From the IMG/VR virus record IMGVR_UViG_3300035670_000185, positions 1 through 64,000 of that record: a stretch of DNA of 64,000 nucleotides; one strand, written 5' to 3'. This document shows positions 53,319 to 62,580 of the stretch, one piece after another. Every line of letters starts with the position of its first letter. The stretch's first letter is position 1. Under the pieces are notes generated by a model that was not told where the DNA came from, made no database searches, and saw nothing but the letters and a program-made list of their open reading frames with translations. The stretch is from a virus. The position numbers were made by a program, and so were the translations under genes.

Positions 53319-56300
53319 ATGGGTGATTCATATAGGATTAAGACCGAACTTGGCATTAACAAATCAATCAATGTTCAGTTAGACCAAGAGTTTGAGTTCT
53401 TAGAAATTTTATCTCTTAAAATACAACAAACAGATATCTACACAAGAAGTTGTGCGGACTATGGCGTTTTAGTTGGTAGAGTCACTGCAAACAACGGTTT
53501 TGGAGTCCCAAATGCTAGAGTTTCTATATTCATACCTATTGAACAGGTTGATGAATCAAATCCTTTGATAACTAGTATATATCCGTACAAGTCGGCTAGT
53601 GACAAAAATGGTGACGGATATAGATATAATCTTTTACCTTATACCCCTTCCTATTCTAAACATGCTGCAACAGGAACATTACCAACAAAATCTGATGTTC
53701 TAACTGGAAGTACGGCCGTAGAAATTTACGATAAGTATTATAGGTTTACTACGAAAACCAATGATAGTGGAGATTATATGATTATGGGAGTTCCACTTGG
53801 AACGCAAACTATAGTTATGGATGTTGACCTCTCCGATATTGGTGAATTTTCTTTAACACCTCAGGATTTAATTAGAATCGGATTAGCTACAGAAGCACAA
53901 GTTGCAGGTAATCGATTTCGTGCGTCTAATGATTTGAATTCTTTACCTCAAATTATTAATTTAACTAAAAGTGCTGAGATTTCTCCTTTGTGGGGAGACC
54001 CTGAAATATGTGATATATCAATTAATAGATTAGATTTCGATTTACGGGACGAGGCTAACGTTGATATACAACCAACAGCTGTTTTCATGGGATCGGTTTT
54101 TTCTTCGACTGATAGATTCCGAGTCAGAAAAAATTGTAGACCTAAAGATAATTTGGGGAATCTTTGTGGGTTGACTTCAGGTCCAGGTCAAATTTTAGCG
54201 ATTAGACAAACTATAGAACAAGATGAAGATGGTAATCCTGTTTTAGAAGTTTATGAATTAGAACAAGCGGGTAATATTATTGACGGTGATGGGACATGGT
54301 TGGCTGAGTTACCGATGAATTTGGATTATTTAATTACAAATGAATTTGGGGATAGAGTTCTGTCAAATGACCCATCAATAGGTATACCAACAAAATCAAA
54401 ATATAGATTCAAAGTTAAATGGACACAGCCGAATGATCTGACTATACAAAGTCGAAGAGCTAATTATTTACTACCAAATATAAAGGAATATGGATGGAGT
54501 AATTCCAATTCCGACCCAACTTTTTCAAGTAATCAAACCGAAAAGAAAAAACAACAAAGTTCATATTATTTTGGATTGGCATGGAGCGGTTACACAAATG
54601 GTTTTGAAGGTACTGAGTTGACTGAAAGACTGGACGAAATTATAAATTGTGAGGATACATTCTACGAATTTAATTTTAACCGAGTTTACACTGTTTCATC
54701 TTTAATTGACCAATATAAAAAAGGTGGTCGTGGGAGATTTATCGGGATAAAAGAAATTGATGATGATGAATGTGATAATTCAATAAATAAATTTCCAGTT
54801 AATGATGGATTCAAAAATTTTGATTTACTTTATTTTCTTTTTTCCATTATTTTCACGGTCCTCCAATTTGTTGGGTTAGTTTTATTAATAAATGCCCATT
54901 TACTCTTATTTATTTATACGATAGTAATCCAAGCATTGTGTTTTTTATGTAGCATTAAAATCCCAATAATAAATGTACGGCCTTTTGGTTTTATTTGTAA
55001 TGCCTTGAGATTGAAATGTGAAACCAAAAACTTTACAATTCGGTTACCAATGATTACTTATCCCGAATGTCAATCCTGTTCATGTAATGAAACAAAGTTG
55101 AATTCTGAGGCTTTACTTGGAGGTACCAATGGCAATTTATCTTTCGTTTCTTATCCTCCAAGTTATGTTGCAGGACTAGAATCTTTATTTGGGTCAGATG
55201 GAACTCCTAGTGAGGACGTACAGCTGAAGGCGGGTATTTTTGCTCAAGCAATCGGAGGTAACAACGACTCAGTTACAGACTTGGACGTATTCAAAACTCC
55301 TGTGTCAAATGTTGTTAGATTTCTGTCAGATGAATCTGATGAGAAAAAACATTTTGCATATTCTGAAAGTTTAACTTTGGGAGAGAGAATAAATATTTTT
55401 AATACAAGAGAATCTTATTTTGATGGATTAAACAAAATAAAAGTAACTTTTGCCAAACCTTCTAATGAAGGTAAGTTTCACTTTGATAATACAATTACTG
55501 TGTTATCAAACACACCTTATCAGTCGGGGCAATTACTTACAACTGTTAATCCTGCAACAACATCTGATAGGAATTTTTTATATACTGCACAGACAGAAAA
55601 TGGAATTGTAAATGGAATTACTGGAACAACTACTCAGGGATCAAGTAATCTTAATGTTGATTATTCGGTAACACAAACAACTAATCAAACGACAATATAT
55701 TCACTACCAACAGGAACAACGGTGGACCGACAGGTCTATCCTCAGGATAGAGAGTATTTTCAAGTAGTTACCGCAATTACGGTTTCTGAAGCTATTAAAA
55801 TTTGGGATACAACAACCTTAGAATCGTTTCCAAATGTTTTGACGGCGCCATCACGAATATATTTGGCAAAAAGAAGAGACTTTCCAATCACAGGTTATAG
55901 AGTGGATGATGGTACATTGATTAACCCTTTGAGTGTTTTTGATGATATTGATAATCAATACATACTGATACTTCAGAGAGGAGTTGATCCATATTCTCCA
56001 AAATATACTAACGAATACAAAGTTGGACGATTATTCGGTAAAAATATTGATGATGTTAATTTTACATTCACAGCACAAACAAGAACAAATATACCAATAC
56101 AAAGATTAACCCAAACAAGTTTATCAGTACAATCATTTACTCAAAACACAATGTTTTATCCTTCTCACTTTTTTGAGGCTGGGGATCAATTTTCAGGGTT
56201 CACGACATCAACAGTGGGATACTACGGGGCTCTCGATTCCTCTTTTGATACAAATAGATTGAATCAAAAAAGTTTCGGAGGAGCTCAGGGTATGGTAAGT

Positions 56301-58031
56301 AGAACGAATAACGATTTTTATTCATCGACCCAAAATTCTGCTAAGTATGATTTATCCGAGGATGTGTCAGGGGCTTCTTATATATTCTCCAACATATCTG
56401 CAGGGTTGAGTTTTGGATATGGTGATGTTAGGTATGAATATTTTACTCCAAATGCTTATCCAAGTTTATCCGCTAACCCAATGCCGATTTCTTCTAAAGT
56501 GAACAATGTGATGAGAACTGACAGATTACCGTCTTCTGATGTTTTGAATGGAAGTACTTGGCAATCTAATCCGGCATTATTACAGCAAAATAACAATTTC
56601 ACATTTTATGAAATACCTGACCTTGACCAACCAATAGATTTATCGTCTTATAGTACAGGAGCTGAAATTCCGACTGCAGATCTAGAAGGATTACCAAATG
56701 ACTTAACGGTATTTTCAACGTTTAGTTGTGAAAATATGGTTGGTTTAGATTGCTATCAAGGGTTCGGAGACAACTTTGAAGTTAATCAAGAATGTACAAC
56801 CAAAGATGCGGTTGACAAAGGATGTTATATGTTCTTGAGAAGACCTGGCACCGATTTGGTTAAAGATATTTCCAACTTCAATGAGTGGGGATTCAGATTT
56901 AGATTTTTCTATGGTCTTTGTAGAGGTGTACTTTCCCAATCTTTTATGAACAACTGGATTAATGGTTCACTATATATGTTCCCAATCCAAGTTGATACTT
57001 TCTACAATAAACAAAACAAAGTAAGTAAAGTTGAATTTTGTAAAGATGTTGTCTATCTGAATACCGACAGTAACAATTTTTATTATAGAAGTAGTCCATA
57101 TAATAATTCAACCAATAGATTTACTGGAAAGCAAACTAATAATCCGGGTCAAGTTAATGATTTGAATCTTTTATTCCCAACAACTCTTATTAACTTAGGA
57201 ATGAAAGATGCATTCTATTCTGAAATAACATTTGATTCGACAACAAGAGGTTATATTTTACCTAATATAAACGCGACAAGTTATGGAGACACATCTGATT
57301 TAGTAAATCTTTTCGTGGTGTCGAGGATAACTGATGAGAGCTTTCTTCAACAACTTATACCTTTAGGAGATAGTGCGATAAATCAACTTTTTTCTAGATC
57401 AGAAAGAAGGATTGATGGAGATTTGGCCCAACTCATGTCGATTAATAGTGAAATTGGTAATATAAACTTTTCTCCTGAATATTACGATAACGTACCAGGT
57501 GAAACCAATCAACCTACAACGATACTTGGAACACCTTCGAATCCTACCATAGCAGTTTGGTTTTCATCGACAACTCAAGATTTACAGGTTAAAGATTATT
57601 TGACACCGGGTAGGATTAATTTCAGAGGTACTGATGATGTAGGATATTACCCATACCCTTACGGGATAAAATCACAAGTTGTTCCATTCTATCAGTGGAG
57701 ATTGGCTAATACTAATCTTATTTTCGGTAATCAATTCAATACATGGGCGACATCATCATCTGATATTGTTCAAAATGTGAGATACCAATCATTAGATAGA
57801 TACGCATCCGATACTCCATATTTTTGGAGTGATAATTCTGAATCGAATGACCTTAATGCTCGAGGATACATTTTCAATGTAAATGGAACTGTGGGAGATG
57901 GTCAATATACTGCAACGGGTGCTTTGAAACAAAAATTCGTGGTAGGTGCTCCATTCCAATTTTACTTCGGAACTATAGTGGGTGAAACCGCTTTGGATAA
58001 ATTCAAAACAAAGTATTCGGTAGATGAATAA
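53319..58031 (+). CDS. 1570-aa baseplate protein with carboxypeptidase-regulatory-like and transmembrane segments
   Basis: N-terminal domain (~45-165; LVGRVTANNGFGVPNARVSI, TKTNDSGDYMIMGVPLGTQT) is a carboxypeptidase-regulatory-like/Ig fold with a long inserted loop. At residues ~502-548 a very hydrophobic stretch follows (FDLLYFLFSIIFTVLQFVGL, then LLINAHLLLFIYTIVIQALC): two helices long enough to span a membrane, then a Cys-rich segment (YPECQSCSCNE). The last ~700 residues are beta-rich, ending in baseplate-type YGDVRYEYFTP and QVVPFYQWRLAN patterns. It is the first of a unit of overlapping genes and may be the gp7-type wedge (T4 gp7: 1032 aa), but the identity is unsure. The membrane-like helices are unusual for a wedge protein. 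Confidence 0.6.
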   Translation: MGDSYRIKTELGINKSINVQLDQEFEFLEILSLKIQQTDIYTRSCADYGVLVGRVTANNGFGVPNARVSIFIPIEQVDESNPLITSIYPYKSASDKNGDGYRYNLLPYTPSYSKHAATGTLPTKSDVLTGSTAVEIYDKYYRFTTKTNDSGDYMIMGVPLGTQTIVMDVDLSDIGEFSLTPQDLIRIGLATEAQVAGNRFRASNDLNSLPQIINLTKSAEISPLWGDPEICDISINRLDFDLRDEANVDIQPTAVFMGSVFSSTDRFRVRKNCRPKDNLGNLCGLTSGPGQILAIRQTIEQDEDGNPVLEVYELEQAGNIIDGDGTWLAELPMNLDYLITNEFGDRVLSNDPSIGIPTKSKYRFKVKWTQPNDLTIQSRRANYLLPNIKEYGWSNSNSDPTFSSNQTEKKKQQSSYYFGLAWSGYTNGFEGTELTERLDEIINCEDTFYEFNFNRVYTVSSLIDQYKKGGRGRFIGIKEIDDDECDNSINKFPVNDGFKNFDLLYFLFSIIFTVLQFVGLVLLINAHLLLFIYTIVIQALCFLCSIKIPIINVRPFGFICNALRLKCETKNFTIRLPMITYPECQSCSCNETKLNSEALLGGTNGNLSFVSYPPSYVAGLESLFGSDGTPSEDVQLKAGIFAQAIGGNNDSVTDLDVFKTPVSNVVRFLSDESDEKKHFAYSESLTLGERINIFNTRESYFDGLNKIKVTFAKPSNEGKFHFDNTITVLSNTPYQSGQLLTTVNPATTSDRNFLYTAQTENGIVNGITGTTTQGSSNLNVDYSVTQTTNQTTIYSLPTGTTVDRQVYPQDREYFQVVTAITVSEAIKIWDTTTLESFPNVLTAPSRIYLAKRRDFPITGYRVDDGTLINPLSVFDDIDNQYILILQRGVDPYSPKYTNEYKVGRLFGKNIDDVNFTFTAQTRTNIPIQRLTQTSLSVQSFTQNTMFYPSHFFEAGDQFSGFTTSTVGYYGALDSSFDTNRLNQKSFGGAQGMVSRTNNDFYSSTQNSAKYDLSEDVSGASYIFSNISAGLSFGYGDVRYEYFTPNAYPSLSANPMPISSKVNNVMRTDRLPSSDVLNGSTWQSNPALLQQNNNFTFYEIPDLDQPIDLSSYSTGAEIPTADLEGLPNDLTVFSTFSCENMVGLDCYQGFGDNFEVNQECTTKDAVDKGCYMFLRRPGTDLVKDISNFNEWGFRFRFFYGLCRGVLSQSFMNNWINGSLYMFPIQVDTFYNKQNKVSKVEFCKDVVYLNTDSNNFYYRSSPYNNSTNRFTGKQTNNPGQVNDLNLLFPTTLINLGMKDAFYSEITFDSTTRGYILPNINATSYGDTSDLVNLFVVSRITDESFLQQLIPLGDSAINQLFSRSERRIDGDLAQLMSINSEIGNINFSPEYYDNVPGETNQPTTILGTPSNPTIAVWFSSTTQDLQVKDYLTPGRINFRGTDDVGYYPYPYGIKSQVVPFYQWRLANTNLIFGNQFNTWATSSSDIVQNVRYQSLDRYASDTPYFWSDNSESNDLNARGYIFNVNGTVGDGQYTATGALKQKFVVGAPFQFYFGTIVGETALDKFKTKYSVDE

Positions 58032-59721
58032 GTATACATTAATTCCAAGTGGACTTAGATATAAAGGTGCTCCATCGGTAGATGAAGAACTTTCAGTGAC
58101 GCTTCAAGAACAAAGTCAACAAATCACTGAATATGATAGGACTTCGACATTGAATCTTGCTCAGGTTTATGACGATGAAAGACAAAAAAGTACTATATTC
58201 AGACCAACTTTCAAGTTGACTTATTTATATGATAATACATATACAGGTTCAACAACATATTTACCATTCCAATATAATTTATATTATATTGACCCAATTG
58301 CATCGAAACAAAGTGGAGTATGGAGGGGATTTCCGCAGTTTTATGAATTTGATTTTTATAGACCAAATATAGGGGACAATCATTTTCAATATAAGGCAAA
58401 AAGTGCATACACTTATAATTGGATGTATTACTTAACCTATCCCTTTGAAAACGATTCGAACAAACAACTAACGTATTATACAACCACAAATAACGATGTG
58501 AATTGGATTGCATCAGACGGCATACCATTTTCAATATCTAACAGCACACGGAATGGTAATGGATTAGTGGGGTTTGTATGTATTGCACCTCATGGTTTAA
58601 CTACTGGTGAATACGTTGAATTATCTTTGACTTATCGGGGAACTAATATATTCCAAGTCAGTTCATTAGGTAATGGACAATTCGGTAGTGACAAATACAT
58701 TTTTAATTTATTTAACATAGGTTTTACAGGTTCGACTTTCAATAATGGAACAACAGGTACTTTCAAACGAGTTATTAATCCTGATAACTTGACTGAAACT
58801 AGATCTAAGTATTATGTTAAAAAATATAAAGTATTAACCAATTTAACAGATTTGGCGATCACAAAGGCGGGTTTTGAAAAGAACGTATTTGGTGATGAAA
58901 AAAAGTTGGAATATAGTTCTATTACACCAAATAATGTTACAAGAATATCACAAAAGACAAGTAGTAATGCGTATGACGTAACGTCTAACTATGATTTGAA
59001 CTTTGCTGGTTTATTGGATAACCAAAAAAGACCATTGAATGAAATTAGTTTAACAATAGTGAACAAAGGATATTCAGGATATTTCAATCAACCATTTAAT
59101 AGTGTTGGGTTGAAACAAGGATGGGAGTTCAATTTGTCAAAAACAACTAATCCGTGGTGGGATTTGAATAATCAGAAATCGAATACAAATATACCAGTTT
59201 CGGCATATACTCTCACTAGTGGTGCGACTAAAACATTCTATTACAATGATAACTTAAAGATTGGCGATGTGATGGATGGTGATTTTTGTGAATGGAATGA
59301 TTATCTGCAAATCGAACGAGTAGTATCACCATACTATCATAAAATTAAATTCAATCAAACGGTATTCCAAACTACGAGTAATTTTTCCACAAACTCACCA
59401 GGTTATTATTATAAACCTCACAACTCTATGGTGTTGAAAGTTTTTTCAGATTACATTGAAACTGCTGACTTAGGATTAATTGATAATGTTCCAAGTTGGG
59501 CGTTTTATTCAACTGAAGACCAACAGTTTCGTTGGAGGGATATTTATACCTATGGGTTTATAGATAATTTAGGTAGAGGTGTTGACTATCCATATTTGAA
59601 TTCAGCACACTATCCATATACCCAAGTAATATTCAGATTGATACCTGAAGGAATAAATTATAATGATAATCTTACAGGATTTGATTTCGCAATAAAACCA
59701 TTGATAGATGAGTGTGAATAA
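58024..59721 (+). CDS. Baseplate/fibre structural protein
   Basis: 565 aa, overlapping the previous gene by 8 nt and the next by 14 nt. Tyr/Asn/Thr-rich and beta-stranded (LIPSGLRYKGAPSVDEELSV, STIFRPTFKLTYLYDNTYTG, DFYRPNIGDNHFQYKAKSAY). No catalytic motif. It is likely a structural partner of the large neighbour; a fibre-connector role is an inference from the overlap only. Confidence 0.5.
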   Translation: MNKYTLIPSGLRYKGAPSVDEELSVTLQEQSQQITEYDRTSTLNLAQVYDDERQKSTIFRPTFKLTYLYDNTYTGSTTYLPFQYNLYYIDPIASKQSGVWRGFPQFYEFDFYRPNIGDNHFQYKAKSAYTYNWMYYLTYPFENDSNKQLTYYTTTNNDVNWIASDGIPFSISNSTRNGNGLVGFVCIAPHGLTTGEYVELSLTYRGTNIFQVSSLGNGQFGSDKYIFNLFNIGFTGSTFNNGTTGTFKRVINPDNLTETRSKYYVKKYKVLTNLTDLAITKAGFEKNVFGDEKKLEYSSITPNNVTRISQKTSSNAYDVTSNYDLNFAGLLDNQKRPLNEISLTIVNKGYSGYFNQPFNSVGLKQGWEFNLSKTTNPWWDLNNQKSNTNIPVSAYTLTSGATKTFYYNDNLKIGDVMDGDFCEWNDYLQIERVVSPYYHKIKFNQTVFQTTSNFSTNSPGYYYKPHNSMVLKVFSDYIETADLGLIDNVPSWAFYSTEDQQFRWRDIYTYGFIDNLGRGVDYPYLNSAHYPYTQVIFRLIPEGINYNDNLTGFDFAIKPLIDECE

Positions 59722-60538
59722 GTTTGTAATAAGACAAGATGGTATTGTTGACAAACAAATCAACATTCCTGTAGAACTCAAGTGGGATTATTTGGGTTTG
59801 GATTTGGCTATCGACGAATATGAGGTTAAAATCATAAAGGATGTTATTGGTGATGGTCGAGATTTTGAAGTATCAAGATTTGCACATGCGCCTGCGACGG
59901 GAACCACAGATGATACTTTAATTAATTATGAATTTTATTTTTATTCTGGTGGATCTTTGGATGATAGAAGTAACTGGAGAATAAATTATCTGAGTGAGGG
60001 GTTCACACCTCAGGAAGTTTATTATTATGATGATGTTTTTTCTAACTCGTTTTTCAAGTTGGATTTTTACGATACTCCTGACGAAAAACAGCAAACAAAT
60101 TATCTAACAATAATTTTACCAACACAACAGGGTTTGATGATGGAAACCCAAATGCAACGAACTTTGGTTAATATAAGAAAGCCACAGTTCGTTTTGGACT
60201 ATGTTGGTGACAAAGAAGGGTTCTTTGTTTACTGGTTGAAAAAAAGAAACTTTCTTAACATTAATACCTTTTATATGACTGCAAAGTTTTTCAATGCAAA
60301 GACAGGTCAATTTACAAAAATGATGACAGGTAGAGGAGTAAATCCAATCGACCTTACAAATGGACCTCAGTACAATTTAGTTGGAAACAAATATGCTTTT
60401 GATAACACTCAGTTTTTTTATTATACTGTCAAACTTGATTATGAAACACAAACTTACCAAGTGTTTAATACTAATGGACAGAGGTTGGGTACCAACTTGC
60501 CCATAAAATGGTATGAATATGTAAATCCGCCACTATAA
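59708..60538 (+). CDS. Baseplate-region structural protein
   Basis: 276 aa. Beta-rich lines (IVDKQINIPVELKWDYLGLD, FKLDFYDTPDEKQQTNYLTI, ETQMQRTLVNIRKPQFVLDY) with a compact C-terminal domain and NPPL end. It joins neighbours by overlaps at both ends (14 nt upstream, TAATG with the next gene at 60538). No family recognised. Confidence 0.5.
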   Translation: MSVNKFVIRQDGIVDKQINIPVELKWDYLGLDLAIDEYEVKIIKDVIGDGRDFEVSRFAHAPATGTTDDTLINYEFYFYSGGSLDDRSNWRINYLSEGFTPQEVYYYDDVFSNSFFKLDFYDTPDEKQQTNYLTIILPTQQGLMMETQMQRTLVNIRKPQFVLDYVGDKEGFFVYWLKKRNFLNINTFYMTAKFFNAKTGQFTKMMTGRGVNPIDLTNGPQYNLVGNKYAFDNTQFFYYTVKLDYETQTYQVFNTNGQRLGTNLPIKWYEYVNPPL

Positions 60539-61632
60539 TGTCACAGGATAGTTATAAATTTATTGTCTCACCTGAGAATGTTGCAAGGGATTTGTCTGTT
60601 ATAAATTATAATGGTACTCCTGTTGGTGTCTATTCTGCAATGACACAAGTTGTTAGTTCAGGGCCTAGTGGCACATCTTTATTAACCAATTTATCAGTAC
60701 CTATACTATTGAGACAAACTGCAGTTGATGTTGGGTATTATAGCCCATTTGATGGCGCAGTATTACAAAAAGATGTCGTAACAAATTTTATATTCTCCTC
60801 AACTACAACAAATCCATATGTGTGGAATGTTTACAACACCTCGGATGAATTCCAAAAGTTTTTAGAATTATCTGTATATAGGATAGATTGGGGTGATGGG
60901 ACACCCAAAGAAACAATCACAACTTATACACCGAATTCAATAAGTCACACTTATCCAACCACAACAAGGCAATATACCATAACAATGGAACAAACAAATC
61001 CTTGGGGGGTAACAAAAGTATCCAAGACAATCAACGTTCCTTTCACCGATGTTGTAATTTACAATCCAAATGGTCAATCCTTTTTTATACCTGCGGGTGG
61101 AAATTGGTTAAATACTCCTGTTTCTTATGATTACATATTTTCAGGAGACGCAGTTAATGAAGTTTCCGCACAAACATCGAACAATTATGTTACAGTTCCA
61201 TTCACTGTATCGGGTGAAACTAAATCTCGAGTGAATGAATTGGCGTTGTATGGGTCACCAAAATTCCAAGTTGGAGTTCCTGTAATTAGTAATGGACAAA
61301 TATGGGGGGCGATTTCAGATATAAATCCAGTTTATACTGCCTATACAATTACTGGTGTTCATTACTATGATTATAATGATGGAACCACAATATTCTTTCA
61401 GCAATCATCAGGGTTTACTTCAAATAATTTGACGGCACAACCTATAACTAAAGACGAAGTTCTTCTTAAAGTAATAGACCAGGCCCAAGTACAAACAAAC
61501 GTGTTTGTGGAGAGAGGAAAAAATAGTGCGTACGAACGGGTTATGAGATTGGGTGAGGTTGATAATTTGGGGGATATGATTAACTATGGGTACGGATTCT
61601 TTAATGTTGTTAATAAAGAAAGTACTAATTGA
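60538..61632 (+). CDS. Virion protein with PKD-like domain
   Basis: 364 aa, TAATG overlap at the start. About residues 105-175 contain a PKD-like fold (YRIDWGDGTPKETITTY, SHTYPTTTRQYTITME): the WGDGTP and HTYP pair is diagnostic of PKD Ig-like domains, often used for cell-surface or glycan binding. The rest is beta-rich. It is likely a baseplate or appendage component. Confidence 0.6.
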   Translation: MSQDSYKFIVSPENVARDLSVINYNGTPVGVYSAMTQVVSSGPSGTSLLTNLSVPILLRQTAVDVGYYSPFDGAVLQKDVVTNFIFSSTTTNPYVWNVYNTSDEFQKFLELSVYRIDWGDGTPKETITTYTPNSISHTYPTTTRQYTITMEQTNPWGVTKVSKTINVPFTDVVIYNPNGQSFFIPAGGNWLNTPVSYDYIFSGDAVNEVSAQTSNNYVTVPFTVSGETKSRVNELALYGSPKFQVGVPVISNGQIWGAISDINPVYTAYTITGVHYYDYNDGTTIFFQQSSGFTSNNLTAQPITKDEVLLKVIDQAQVQTNVFVERGKNSAYERVMRLGEVDNLGDMINYGYGFFNVVNKESTN

Positions 61633-61647
61633 AAAAAAGAAATAAAG

Positions 61648-61654
61648 TATTTAT
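61648..61654 (+). promoter_or_regulatory. TATTTAT late-promoter candidate
   Basis: GTATTTATAAATTAAATAAGAG, 17 nt before ATG 61672; exact 19-nt match with the site at 3896. Confidence 0.6.
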
Positions 61655-61671
61655 AAATTAAATAAGAGAAT

Positions 61672-62580
61672 ATGGCAATCGGCTCATACGGCACAATAAG
61701 ACCTTCAGATGTTTCACCTGCAGATGTTGAGATAATCATGAATTATACTCCGACACGGGACGTGACAGACCAATTTGTTTTGACAAAATTGGATGCACAA
61801 ACTATTTTAAGACCTTACTTCGCAAATTCGGAAACGGGAGGAAATGCTGGAGTGGAGGTTTTAGGGGGACTTTATAATTTAACATTACCTGCAAATCAAT
61901 TCAACGCGTTAGGAATATATACCTTGTATATCAGACCGGCAGAAATAAGAACCGTAATAAGTGACTGTGGTGTTTTGAGTGCATTACCCAACGTAAAGGG
62001 TATAATTATTGACATTTCGAATGTACCGACACAATACCAAAACAAATTTGTGCCTCAAGGATTAGTCGGATTTAGAGTTGAATACCTAAACGCCGATGGG
62101 TCAAAAATTCCTAACTTCTTCCGAGTGGTTACATCAAGTTTCTTCTGTGAACCTGTTGTGACAAATGAAGTAAACACAACTCAACAGTCAATAAGATATA
62201 GATATGTTGAGGGAGATTCAAATCTTATATTCCTAACACTATCACCTTCTTCATCACCAACAAACAAACCGAATGCAACTCCGTACATCGGACAGCCCGA
62301 CCAAGATATTATAATTACAAATACCTTCTTCAATCCTGTTTCAATCGAGGTAGAGATGGTTGAGTACGATATCTCTTCACTTGCAATTGCTCTGTATGGT
62401 AATCAAACTAAATCTATCGATGATGGTATCTACACTATCTACGATTCAAGTAACAATATCTACAGACAATACAACCTATACGAAATTAGAGATCAATTTA
62501 ATGCTCTCCTATATGAGGTTAGACAAAGCAGAGGTAATAATATTGATTTCAGTAAAAACTTTACAAATATAACTAGTTAA
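61672..62580 (+). CDS. T4-like virion structural protein
   Basis: 302 aa. IMNYTPTRDVTDQFVLTKLD, LYIRPAEIRTVISDCGVLSA, PNVKGIIIDISNVPTQYQNK and LVGFRVEYLNADGSKIPNFF resemble a structural protein common in marine T4-like phages. It ends in a TAATG overlap with the next gene. Exact virion location unknown; baseplate or tail fibre adaptor is likely from context. Confidence 0.55.
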   Translation: MAIGSYGTIRPSDVSPADVEIIMNYTPTRDVTDQFVLTKLDAQTILRPYFANSETGGNAGVEVLGGLYNLTLPANQFNALGIYTLYIRPAEIRTVISDCGVLSALPNVKGIIIDISNVPTQYQNKFVPQGLVGFRVEYLNADGSKIPNFFRVVTSSFFCEPVVTNEVNTTQQSIRYRYVEGDSNLIFLTLSPSSSPTNKPNATPYIGQPDQDIIITNTFFNPVSIEVEMVEYDISSLAIALYGNQTKSIDDGIYTIYDSSNNIYRQYNLYEIRDQFNALLYEVRQSRGNNIDFSKNFTNITS

